Assembly (NCBI GenBank): GCA_965213545.1
Contig: CBDBZL010000002.1
Span: 372,001 to 436,000 of the forward strand
Reading direction: 5' to 3'
DNA: 64,000 nt
Source of the DNA: CBDBZL01 sp965213545
Lineage (GTDB): Bacteria > Pseudomonadota > Alphaproteobacteria > Sphingomonadales > Sphingomonadaceae
Both the position numbers and the translations under genes were made by a program. Shown here piece by piece: positions 43,129 to 50,964 of the stretch. The notes under the pieces are model-generated. The model made no database searches. It was not told the origin of the DNA and was given only the letters and a program-made list of their open reading frames with translations. Every line of letters starts with the position of its first letter. Position 1 is the stretch's first letter.

Positions 43129-44028
43129 TTAGGCTCCAGCCAGCGCCTCCCGTCGCCGCTTCGCCTCCATCGCCACCAGCCCGCTGCCCGAGCTTTCCGC
43201 TTGGCGCCAAAACTCGTCGCGCTGCGCCGGATCGAGCACGCCCGCCTGCGCGTCGAGCGCGGTCAACCGCATGCGCTCGCTGGGATGACGCGCGGCAAAG
43301 TGACAGGCGAGGTCGCGCGCATTCTCGCAGCCGAGTCCCACGGCAATGCGCAAGAACACCTCGCTTGATCCGGTATTGAGCGCGCCTGCGATCCGCCCGT
43401 TCTCGACATCGAAGCGATACTGGTCGGTCCATCCCTGTGCGCCCGGGGCATGCATGACATTGAGCGAACACGAGAGGCTTTCGGCGGGCCATTGCGAATG
43501 GACGTCACGATGCGCGCGGTAATGCATCAGCTTGCCCTGTGTCAGCGCGGACCGCTCGACAAAGCGCAGGTCCACCGGCTCGCCCACCGCTCCATGAACG
43601 CTTTCGTAATCATATTCGTAGTAGTCCGAGACATAGCCCGGGCCGAAATAGCCAAAGGTAAGGAAATCGAAATTGTGGTCATGCGGCAGGCCGTAGACGA
43701 ACGCGTCCGCGCCGCTTGCGCGGAATGCATGTTCCGACCGGCTCGGCCAGATATTGGCTCGGAGGAAGAAGTCGCCGCCCGGCCGGCTGAGCATCACCAC
43801 CTGTGCGCCGTAAGACGTGCTCGTCTCCTCGGTCTGCTGGCGGGTCTTGAGTTCCTCCAGCATGATGCGGGCGAGAAAATCGGGGTTGTTGCCCAGCTGT
43901 CGCAGCAGGCGCGCGGCGCCCAGCAGGCTTTCCTCCTCACCGGGATCGAAGCCTTGCGCCTCCAGCCCGGCAACGCATTCGCCAAGCTCGATCACATGGT
44001 CATCGGGGGTATCAATCACGCGGGGCAT
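43129..44028 (-). CDS. Uncharacterised protein with cupin-like histidine motif (gene C)
   Basis: The product has 299 residues and no recognised family. A helical N-terminus (residues 15-65) leads into a central beta-rich part with GLPHDHNFDFLTFGYFG (His116, His118) and a second histidine group at 169-177 in HYRAHRDVHSQ. The spacing recalls a metal-binding cupin barrel. The last 80 residues are helical and HEAT-like. It overlaps gene B by 13 bases and its C-terminus resembles that of B, suggesting divergent paralogues. Metal binding is inference. Confidence 0.65.
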   Translation of the reverse strand: MPRVIDTPDDHVIELGECVAGLEAQGFDPGEEESLLGAARLLRQLGNNPDFLARIMLEELKTRQQTEETSTSYGAQVVMLSRPGGDFFLRANIWPSRSEHAFRASGADAFVYGLPHDHNFDFLTFGYFGPGYVSDYYEYDYESVHGAVGEPVDLRFVERSALTQGKLMHYRAHRDVHSQWPAESLSCSLNVMHAPGAQGWTDQYRFDVENGRIAGALNTGSSEVFLRIAVGLGCENARDLACHFAARHPSERMRLTALDAQAGVLDPAQRDEFWRQAESSGSGLVAMEAKRRREALAGA

Positions 44029-45020
44029 GAACGCAGCTCCAATGATTGCAACTGGGGATATGTCTCGATCAGCTGCGCACGCAGCGCACCGGCGTCGGCG
44101 GCAAGCGGATCGCCGGTCCGGGCGGCAAGATCGCTCAGCGCGGTAAAGCCGGTTGCGGTGTCGAGCGCCAGACATTCACGCAATGCCTGCCAGCGCAGCG
44201 ACAGGTCGCCTTGTTCGCAGGCGACCCGCGCCAGATCGGGCGCGGCCTCGGTTCGCTCCATCCGGCCGAGCAGCGCGATTATCATCTCGCGCCGGCTCGT
44301 TTCAAGGTCGCCGCATGACTGGCCAAGCAAGCGTCCGGTTGCGCGTTCGAACTGACGTGTGGGCGCGGGGTCAGCGGCGGCGCATTCCAGGCGCAGCGTC
44401 ACCAGCCGGGTGCGCACCTCCTCCACCACCAGCGCTTCGGTCCGACAATCGAACGCAAGACACGCGCCCGGCTCAAGCACGATCGGCTCTTCGTGCAGCG
44501 TGACGTCGCTGCCCGCAACTTCGCTGCGGCGCACGATATTCGCCCTCGCCCGACCGGCGATCACCACTTCATAGCGCTCCCCATCGCTGAACGAGACGCT
44601 GGCGGCCGGGCGCCCCGGAACGGCACCGCCCGCCTTGGGTGCGGGGGCCAAGCTGGGCTCCTTCGCCTGAAGCAGCAGCTGCGCCCGCCCCCGGGCAAGA
44701 ACGAGCAGCGTCGACATCTTGCCGTTGAACGCGTGCCGCATCGGCGGATGGCCAAGTGGTGCGTCGCGCAGCGCGTCGGCTAGGTGACTTACCAGCGAGC
44801 GGGCGATCCGCGCGGCGCAACCCGCATCGGTGAACATTTGCTCTAGCGTCGGACATTTCTCGAGCGGCGCCCCGGCACCGAACCGCTCGATCTCCTCCAG
44901 CATAGCACCGGCCTCGGGCTCGCGTCGCCAGTCCTTGCACGCCCGCACCATCGCCTCCTGCGCCGCGATCTGAGGAGCATGATCGTTGCGCAACGAGGCG
45001 ATGGCGGGGTGGTGCTTCAC
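44016..45020 (-). CDS. Uncharacterised protein of the three-gene cluster (gene B)
   Basis: The product has about 334 residues from a GTG at 45020; an ATG at 44951 is an alternative. The N-terminal third is helical. The middle is beta-rich and recalls a jelly-roll (SFSDGERYEVVIAG, EEPIVLEPGACLAF, RTRLVTLRLE). The C-terminus is HEAT-like helices (REMIIALLGRMERTEAAPDLA, LRWQALRECLALD). No catalytic motif is recognised. It lies 19 bases after the small gene A and overlaps gene C, so all three are co-expressed. Confidence 0.65.
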   Translation of the reverse strand: MKHHPAIASLRNDHAPQIAAQEAMVRACKDWRREPEAGAMLEEIERFGAGAPLEKCPTLEQMFTDAGCAARIARSLVSHLADALRDAPLGHPPMRHAFNGKMSTLLVLARGRAQLLLQAKEPSLAPAPKAGGAVPGRPAASVSFSDGERYEVVIAGRARANIVRRSEVAGSDVTLHEEPIVLEPGACLAFDCRTEALVVEEVRTRLVTLRLECAAADPAPTRQFERATGRLLGQSCGDLETSRREMIIALLGRMERTEAAPDLARVACEQGDLSLRWQALRECLALDTATGFTALSDLAARTGDPLAADAGALRAQLIETYPQLQSLELRSCPA

Positions 45021-45039
45021 GAGCTCGATCCCGGCAGCT

Positions 45040-45201
45040 TCAGAAGAAACTCTGAACCGATGACTGAGCTTCGTAGAGAACGGTAGCAAGCACGATGATC
45101 GTATCATTATGCCCTGGTTCGGACACGCGCTCGGCACCAAAAACTGCGGTCAGCACCGGAAGATCGGGCAGGCTGGAAAGGTCGATCTTGGGAAATTGCA
45201 T
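45040..45201 (-). CDS. 53-residue small protein with strong ribosome-binding site (gene A)
   Basis: The short gene encodes a protein starting MQFPKIDLSSLPDLPVLTAV, with a hydrophobic stretch TIIVLATVLYE and a C-terminal SFF. AGGAGGACAACTC before the ATG is the strongest ribosome-binding site noticed in the window, which argues for abundant translation. It is mildly acidic, lacks a signal peptide and has no cysteine. It could be a small partner or substrate of the B and C proteins, for example a peptide precursor or antitoxin-like partner. No family was recognised. Confidence 0.65.
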   Translation of the reverse strand: MQFPKIDLSSLPDLPVLTAVFGAERVSEPGHNDTIIVLATVLYEAQSSVQSFF

Positions 45202-45229
45202 GAGTTGTCCTCCTGGATAAGGCGCGCGG

Positions 45230-45269
45230 AAAAAACCGTCGCGCCTGTCCCAATGTTGGACAGAAACGG
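45230..45269 (-). terminator. Intrinsic terminator or attenuator hairpin upstream of gene A
   Basis: On the minus strand an outer CCGT/ACGG pair encloses a 6-bp stem (CTGTCC and GGACAG, 7-base loop), followed at once by six Ts. It lies 57 bp past the siroheme-synthase-like stop and about 30 bp before the gene A start. It probably ends the lysA transcript. If the A-B-C promoter lies upstream of it, it acts as an attenuator instead. Confidence 0.55.
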
Positions 45270-45325
45270 TCGGGAGCGGAAATTAAAACCCTGTAACCGA
45301 CACCCTCGGCCGCTCCAGATGCGCG

Positions 45326-46105
45326 TCAGGCGAGATGCAGGATCACCACCAGCCCACCAGGAAGGTCGCCGTCTTGAGGCCACGCCAGACGCACCGCGTC
45401 GGCACGTGCACGCGCTAGTATCTCGGGCGCCACGCCGGGTTGCGCGATGACGGCGTCGGCGCTGCCCAGCAGACGGGACTGGCGCAGTGTCAGATCGTCG
45501 GGATCGGGACTGGAAAGGACGAAGCTGTGCACCCGGGCGGGCTTGATCGGAGCGGATCCGGCAAGCCAGGCCGCCACCTGCGCCTGGCCGACTTCGACAA
45601 GCGGATCGAGCGGACCGCCTGGCGACAGCGCCCTATCGAGCGCGCGTCGCCGGCCGGCGGCATCGGGCCATCGCCGACGGATCGCTTCGCGGCTTGCGGC
45701 GAGCGCCGAAGCCAGGCCGCCCAGACCGGCGGGAAGCAGCATCTCGAGCCGCAACCGCAACTGTTTGGCCAGCCCGGCCGAGGCGCCATCGGTGCCGATC
45801 GCCAGCATGACGGGATCGCGCTCGAGGATGCTGGGCGTGGTGAAATCGCACAGCTCGGACCTGTCGACCACGTTCACCAGCAGGCCGGCACGGCGCGCCC
45901 GCCCGGCGTCCTGTTCGCAACGCTCACGCTCGTCATGCGCGATGAAGGCAAGACGCGCGCCCTGAGCCAGGCCCTGGTCCAGGTCAGTCACGACCCGTCC
46001 GCCCGCCCGTTCGACCAGACGGCGCTTGGGCTCGGCAGACGGTCCTTCCCCAAGCACGACAACCGGGCGATTGGCGATGCGGTGGAACAAAGGAAGTGCG
46101 CGCAT
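45326..46105 (-). CDS. Siroheme-synthase-like protein (CysG-B / Met8-like) with vestigial methyltransferase segment
   Basis: Residues 1-110 form a Rossmann domain like precorrin-2 dehydrogenase: RPVVVLGEGPSAEPKRRLVERAG, DLDQG, LVNVVDRSELCDFTTPSILERDP, and the catalytic region IGTDGASAGLAKQLR. The following helical part matches the CysG dimerisation domain. The last 60 residues (VHSFVLSSPDPDDLTLRQSR) look like the opening strand-helix of the uroporphyrinogen methyltransferase domain, but the rest is missing. It probably makes sirohydrochlorin or siroheme. It starts 15 bp after lysA. Confidence 0.8.
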   Translation of the reverse strand: MRALPLFHRIANRPVVVLGEGPSAEPKRRLVERAGGRVVTDLDQGLAQGARLAFIAHDERERCEQDAGRARRAGLLVNVVDRSELCDFTTPSILERDPVMLAIGTDGASAGLAKQLRLRLEMLLPAGLGGLASALAASREAIRRRWPDAAGRRRALDRALSPGGPLDPLVEVGQAQVAAWLAGSAPIKPARVHSFVLSSPDPDDLTLRQSRLLGSADAVIAQPGVAPEILARARADAVRLAWPQDGDLPGGLVVILHLA

Positions 46106-46119
46106 CCAGACAGACCGTC

Positions 46120-47382
46120 TCAGGTAAGAAAGTCAGGCAGGCGCTCGGCGGCGAAGATAGTCTCGGGCGCAATCCGGTCGGCGACCACGGCGAAGCGGTT
46201 CTTGTCGACCATAACCTCGGGCACAAACCCGCGGCTATTATAGCTGGACGCCATGGTCGCTCCATAGGCACCGGCGGTTCGGAACACTGCCAGATCGCCC
46301 GCGGCGAGCGCGTCTATCTCGCGGCCGGTGGCGAATGTGTCCCCGGTCTCGCAGATAGGACCCACGATATTGGCGGTCATGCGCGCGCCGCCCGGCCGGA
46401 CCGCGACGAAATCGTGCCAGGCACCGTAAAGCGCAGGGCGCGCCAGGTCGTTCATTGCCGCATCGACGATGACGAAGGGATGGCCTCCGGTATTGGACTT
46501 GATGCGAATCACCCGGGTCAGCAGCACACCTGCATTGCCGGCGATGACACGGCCCGGCTCGAACATCAGCGTGATATCCCAGCCCCGCGTGACGCGTTGC
46601 ACCATGGCGGCGTATTCCTGGGGCGACGGGAAAGTCTCGCCCGACTTGTAGGGGACGCCCAAACCACCGCCCAAGTCGACATGGGTGACATCAAAGCCCG
46701 ATGCGCGCAGCTGCTGAAGCAGCACCCCGAGCTTCCTGAAGGCGTTTTCGAGCGGAACCAGGTCGGCAAGCTGGCTGCCGATATGAACCGCCAGTCCGCG
46801 CATCGCCAGACCTTTAGTGGCCGCAAGCCGCGCATAGATTGCCGGCGCCTCGTCGATGGCGACACCGAACTTGTTGTCGCGCCGGCCGGTGGAAATCTTG
46901 TCATGCGTGCCGGCATCGATGGCGGGATTGACCCTTAGCGCACAGACCGCCTCGCGGCCGGCGGCGTCGGCGATGCGGGCAAGCTCGGCGCCTTCCTCCT
47001 GCGATTCGATGTTGAACTGGCCGATCCCGGCGTCCAGCGCCTGCGCCATTTCAAACGTGGTCTTGCCCACGCCCGAGAACACGATCGCCTCGGACGCCAT
47101 GCCTGCAGCAAGCGCACGCGCCAGCTCGCCGCCCGATACCACGTCCGCCCCCAAGCCCTGTGAGTGCATGACGCGCAGCACCGCCAGATTGGGATTTGCC
47201 TTGACCGCAAAGGCGATCTGCACCCGGCCAAGCGGTGCCAGCGCATCACGAAACACCCGTGCGTGACGCTCGAGCGTAGCGCGTGAATAGACATAGACCG
47301 GCGTCCCCACCGCCTCGGCAATATCGGCGAGCGCGACGTCCTCGGCGAACAGCGCGCCGTCGCGGGTGATGAAGTGGTCCAC
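46120..47382 (-). CDS. lysA: Diaminopimelate decarboxylase
   Basis: LysA makes lysine from meso-diaminopimelate with PLP. The PLP lysine is in QIAFAVKANPNLAVLR. The conserved HIGSQL, the glycine loop VDLGGGLGVPY, the phosphate-binding EPGRVIAGNAGVL and the C-terminal GPICETGDTFA and GAYGATMASSYNSR are all clear. At 420 residues it is full length. It starts with GTG six bases past the small lipoprotein gene. The cluster order is argH, lptM-like, lysA, cysG-like. Confidence 0.97.
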   Translation of the reverse strand: MDHFITRDGALFAEDVALADIAEAVGTPVYVYSRATLERHARVFRDALAPLGRVQIAFAVKANPNLAVLRVMHSQGLGADVVSGGELARALAAGMASEAIVFSGVGKTTFEMAQALDAGIGQFNIESQEEGAELARIADAAGREAVCALRVNPAIDAGTHDKISTGRRDNKFGVAIDEAPAIYARLAATKGLAMRGLAVHIGSQLADLVPLENAFRKLGVLLQQLRASGFDVTHVDLGGGLGVPYKSGETFPSPQEYAAMVQRVTRGWDITLMFEPGRVIAGNAGVLLTRVIRIKSNTGGHPFVIVDAAMNDLARPALYGAWHDFVAVRPGGARMTANIVGPICETGDTFATGREIDALAAGDLAVFRTAGAYGATMASSYNSRGFVPEVMVDKNRFAVVADRIAPETIFAAERLPDFLT

Positions 47383-47388
47383 CCGCGG

Positions 47389-47637
47389 CTAGCCTTCGGG
47401 CGGAAGGTCGAACGGATCGTCCTCACGCACCTCGGATTCGCGCCGCAATTCCACACTGCGCTCGGGCGCGGCCATGGGCGGAAGCGCCAGCAGTTCCTCG
47501 CTGGTGAGCGGGGTCTCGCGACCATAAGGCGCAGGCGGCAGGCTGGCACCGGGCGTCGGTTCGAGCGGAACCTTGCGCGCACACCCCGGAACGATCAGCG
47601 CCAGCGCCAGCAACGCCGCTATTCGCGCGCCGCTCAC
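47389..47637 (-). CDS. Small LptM-like lipoprotein
   Basis: The 82-residue protein has a short signal peptide ending in the lipobox VPGC, followed by ARKVPLEPTPGA. This resembles the conserved start of LptM/YifL lipoproteins (a Cys, basic residues, then a Pro-Leu-rich segment). LptM assists assembly of the LptD LPS transporter in E. coli, and such genes often sit beside lysine-pathway genes. It starts with GTG inside the argH stop. An acidic tail (REDDPFDLPPEG) ends it. Confidence 0.75.
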   Translation of the reverse strand: MSGARIAALLALALIVPGCARKVPLEPTPGASLPPAPYGRETPLTSEELLALPPMAAPERSVELRRESEVREDDPFDLPPEG

Positions 47638-49010
47638 CGGTCCATTCCCAGCGTGCCGCGTGCTTCGGCGACCCGGGCGCGCACCTGGTCCGGCGCGGTC
47701 CCGCCATAGCTCTTGCGCGCGGCGACCGAGGCGTCGAGCGTCAGCGCCGCGAACACGCGCTCGTCGATCCGTGCATCGATCGCGTGAAGTTGCGCCAGGC
47801 TCAACTGATCGAGCGCGACGCCGCGTTCGTCGGCCAGCTTCACCGCCGCTCCGGTGACATGGTGCGCCTGGCGGAAGGGAATGCTCGCCTCGCGCACCAG
47901 CCAGTCGGCCAGATCGGTCGCGGTGGCATGGCCGAGCTCGGCCGCCGCGCGCATCCGCCCGGTCTGGAACGCGGCCTCCGCTACCATCCCGGTCATGGCC
48001 GCAAGCGACAGCGCCAGCAAACCGTCGGCCTCGAACACCGGCGGCTTGTCGTCCTGCATGTCCTTGGAATAGGCCAGCGGAAGACCCTTCATGGTCACCA
48101 TCAGCGACACCTGACAGCCGATGATCCGCCCGCAATGGCCGCGCACCAGTTCGGCGGCGTCCGGATTGCGCTTTTGCGGCATGATCGAGCTGCCCGTGGA
48201 AAGAGCGTCGGGCAGACGCAGGAACGCGAAAGGCTGCGAGGCCCACAGCACGAATTCTTCAGCGAGACGCGAAAGATGCAACGCGCAAGTTGCCGCTGCA
48301 TTCAGATAGTCGAGCGCGAAGTCGCGATCGGAGACGGCATCGAGACTGTTGGCGGTAGGCCGGTCGAAGTCGAGCGCCTGCGCGGTCGCCGTGCGATCGA
48401 TCGAAAAGCCCGTTCCGGCCAGCGCGGCGCTGCCCAGCGGACACTCGTTCAACCGCGCACGCGCATCGGCCAGGCGCGAGCGGTCGCGGCTAAACATCTC
48501 GTAGTAGGCCAGCAGATGATGGCCGAGCGTCACCGGCTGCGCGGTCTGCAGATGGGTGAAACCGGGCATGATCGTATCGGCATGCTCACCCGCACGTGTC
48601 ACCAGCGCGCGTTGCAGCGCGGCAAGCGCCTCATCCGCCTCGTCGATCGCTTGGCGCACCCAGAGCCGGAAGTCGGTCGCCACCTGGTCGTTGCGGCTGC
48701 GCGCGGTGTGCAGCCGGCCGGCGGCAGGGCCGATCAGTTCGGCCAGCCGCGCTTCCACCGTCATGTGGATATCTTCGAGCGCCCAGTCCTCGGGAACGCC
48801 GTTCGCCTCGTATTCGTGAGCAATGCGCGCCAGGCCGTCGTCGATGGCGCTTGCATCAGCCGAGCCGATGATGCCCGCAGCGCCCAGCATGGCCGCATGG
48901 GCGCGGCTGGCTTGGATGTCGTGACGCCACAAGGCCTTGTCGAACGGGATCGAGGCATTAATCTGGCGCATCACGGCGGATGGCCCTTCGGCGAACCGGC
49001 CGCCCCACAT
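47634..49010 (-). CDS. argH: Argininosuccinate lyase
   Basis: ArgH splits argininosuccinate into arginine and fumarate. The fumarase-superfamily signature GSSIMPQKRNPDAAELVRG is exact. MWGGRFAEGPSAVM opens the protein, and ARSRNDQVATDFRLW with GFTHLQTAQPVTLGHH are typical. At 458 residues it is full length. The ATG at 49010 shares a CATG with a possible start of the divergent tlpA-like gene; a GTG at 49037 is an alternative start. Confidence 0.97.
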   Translation of the reverse strand: MWGGRFAEGPSAVMRQINASIPFDKALWRHDIQASRAHAAMLGAAGIIGSADASAIDDGLARIAHEYEANGVPEDWALEDIHMTVEARLAELIGPAAGRLHTARSRNDQVATDFRLWVRQAIDEADEALAALQRALVTRAGEHADTIMPGFTHLQTAQPVTLGHHLLAYYEMFSRDRSRLADARARLNECPLGSAALAGTGFSIDRTATAQALDFDRPTANSLDAVSDRDFALDYLNAAATCALHLSRLAEEFVLWASQPFAFLRLPDALSTGSSIMPQKRNPDAAELVRGHCGRIIGCQVSLMVTMKGLPLAYSKDMQDDKPPVFEADGLLALSLAAMTGMVAEAAFQTGRMRAAAELGHATATDLADWLVREASIPFRQAHHVTGAAVKLADERGVALDQLSLAQLHAIDARIDERVFAALTLDASVAARKSYGGTAPDQVRARVAEARGTLGMDR

Positions 49011-49629
49011 GGCATTGGAGCTTGCGTCCTTGCTCACCTTATCATTCCGATCCTTGTGCGCGGCGCTGGCCCTCGCCTTGCTGGCGGGCTGCGATAGGCA
49101 AGACGCCGATCCTGTGCAACCAACGCCTGGCGAAGAGGTGCAGACCGCGCCGGTGGTGGAACTGGCGGGTCTGCTTGATCGCAGCTTTGCCGGCCAGCCG
49201 ATCCCGCAGGCAATCGTGCGCGATCCGCAGGGCGCGACGCTGTCGCTGGGCGAGGGTGACCGTCCGGTCCTGCTCAACCTGTGGGCGACCTGGTGCGCTC
49301 CTTGCGTCGTCGAAATGCCGTTGCTCGACACGCTGGCCGCCGAATTTGGCGATCAGATACAGGTGGTGACGGTAAGCGTCGACATGAACGGCGCCGCCGC
49401 GGTGGTTCCGTTCTTCGAGGAGAACGACCTGCCGCATCTACCGCGCTGGATGGACCCTGAAAACAATCTCGCCTTCGCCTATGGCGGTGGCGCGGTCCTG
49501 CCGCTTACCATCTTGTACGACCGCGAGGGGCGCGAAGTGTGGCGAGTGATCGGCGCCTACGACTGGGCGAGCGACGTGGCGCGCGAGCGGGTTTCGGAGG
49601 CGCTGACGGCGGGTTCCGGGTCCGGGTGA
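49009..49629 (+). CDS. TlpA-like thioredoxin lipoprotein
   Basis: A hydrophobic N-terminus ends in the lipobox LAGC, so the protein is probably envelope-anchored. A TlpA/ResA-type thioredoxin domain follows, with active site WATWCAPCVVEMP, the insert VVTVSVDMNGAAAVVPFF and the cis-proline region GGAVLPLTILYDREG. It should reduce disulfides, for instance in cytochrome c or oxidase assembly. The start is uncertain: ATG 49009 overlaps the argH start, while TTG 49030 with GGAG upstream gives a better signal peptide. Confidence 0.85.
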   Translation: MALELASLLTLSFRSLCAALALALLAGCDRQDADPVQPTPGEEVQTAPVVELAGLLDRSFAGQPIPQAIVRDPQGATLSLGEGDRPVLLNLWATWCAPCVVEMPLLDTLAAEFGDQIQVVTVSVDMNGAAAVVPFFEENDLPHLPRWMDPENNLAFAYGGGAVLPLTILYDREGREVWRVIGAYDWASDVARERVSEALTAGSGSG

Positions 49630-49683
49630 ATTACGCGGCACTCGGTGCGGTGGCCCCGGTGCGGGGGTTACAGCCTAAGGAAA

Positions 49684-49759
49684 TGGTGGGCGGTGACGGG
49701 CTCGAACCGCCGACCCTCTCGGTGTAAACGAGATGCTCTACCAACTGAGCTAACCGCCC
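49684..49759 (-). tRNA. tRNA-Val (anticodon UAC)
   Basis: The 76-base gene folds as a full cloverleaf. The acceptor pairs GGGCGGT with ACCGCCC, followed by A and an encoded CCA. The D arm is TAGCTCAGTTGGTAGAGCA, and the anticodon stem TCTCG/CGAGA encloses loop TTTACAC (anticodon TAC). The T arm contains GGTTCGAGCC. It reads GUA valine codons. It lies alone between the tlpA-like gene and the asparaginase gene. Confidence 0.97.
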
Positions 49760-49860
49760 GCGCGCGTTTCGCAAGAATTGCTCTAGCGTATCAACAGCGC
49801 ACTTTCCAGCGGGTCGAATGGCGGCTTGGCCGGTTGGCCGCGGCTGTCTAGGGAACCGGC

Positions 49861-50844
49861 ATGGCGCGCCCTCTCCGCATCCTGGTGCTCGCCACGGGCG
49901 GCACGATCGCGGGAACCGCGGGTGCGGCGACCCGGCGAGACTACACACCCGGCCAAGTGGGGATCGATCAGTTTCTGGCGACCATCGCCGGTCTGAACCT
50001 GGGTGTCGACCTGACCGGCAGACAGATTACGAATATCGGTTCGGAAGACATCGACTGGGCGAACTTGAGTTTGCTTCATCGCTCGGTCACTGCAGCCATT
50101 GCGGACCCCACCTGTGACGGCGTCATCATCACACACGGGACCGATACCGCCGAGGAAACCGCCTTCCTGCTCGACCAGACCCTCCCCACGCACAAGCCGC
50201 TGATCCTGGCGGGCGCGATGCATCCCCTCGATGCGGTCGGTTCCGAAGCCACCCGCAATTTCGTGAATGCGGTCCAGGTGGCGAGCGATGTGGCGGCCGC
50301 GGGGCGCGGCGTGCTGCTGGTGATGAGCGACCAGATCCTTGCGGCGCGCGATGCGAGAAAGGCCCGCACGAGTGGTGCGGGAGCCTTCGCCAGCTTTCCG
50401 CGCGGCCCGGTCGGCATGGCCACGCCATCTGCGGTCGAATGGTTCTCGCCGTCCTGGCGTCGCGGCGAGGAGGCGCGTTTCGCCTGGCCCGAAACCCTGT
50501 CGCAGGTGCCCATCCTGCACGCCTATCAGACCATGGATGGAGCCTGCGTCACCAATCTGGTGGAGGCGGGCGCGCGTGGCATCGTGCTGGCTGGGTTCGG
50601 CGAAGGAAACATGCCGCAATCCGTGCGCGACGCCCTTGCCCGCGCGGCTGCGGCAGGCATTGCGGTGGTGCGCTCGACCCGTGTCGACGAGGGGCTGGTC
50701 GATCGCGTGGTGTCCGACGACCAGGCAGGCTTCATCGCCGCGCGTGCACTGGGTCCGGCGAAGGCGCGCGTGCTGGTCCAGTTGTTGATCGCCGCAGGGG
50801 TCGAGGATGTGGCACTGCGGCAGGCCGCGTTCGACCGGCGCTGA
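49861..50844 (+). CDS. L-asparaginase
   Basis: The 327-residue protein has both active-site regions of bacterial asparaginases: ILVLATGGTIAGTAG with the first catalytic Thr, and GVIITHGTDTAEETAFLLD with the second Thr and Asp. It hydrolyses asparagine to aspartate and ammonia. No signal peptide was seen, so it is more likely cytoplasmic even though the sequence looks like the type II group. The gene is single, just past tRNA-Val, and convergent with the MarR-like gene. Confidence 0.92.
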   Translation: MARPLRILVLATGGTIAGTAGAATRRDYTPGQVGIDQFLATIAGLNLGVDLTGRQITNIGSEDIDWANLSLLHRSVTAAIADPTCDGVIITHGTDTAEETAFLLDQTLPTHKPLILAGAMHPLDAVGSEATRNFVNAVQVASDVAAAGRGVLLVMSDQILAARDARKARTSGAGAFASFPRGPVGMATPSAVEWFSPSWRRGEEARFAWPETLSQVPILHAYQTMDGACVTNLVEAGARGIVLAGFGEGNMPQSVRDALARAAAAGIAVVRSTRVDEGLVDRVVSDDQAGFIAARALGPAKARVLVQLLIAAGVEDVALRQAAFDRR

Positions 50845-50964
50845 GCGGAGAGAAGGATCGCTGACGTTCGCTAGATGCCGCTACCCGTCGTAGCCTGAGA
50901 CCGGATGGGAATTGCCTATAGAACCGGGTATCCAATTCCTCGCAATACCCGCACCGCCCTTGGT

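Noticed and set aside
50902..50945. Inverted repeat GGAATTG/CAATTCC between the asparaginase and MarR-like genes
   Set aside because: Stem of seven with an 18-base loop and no U-run; too weak to call a terminator.
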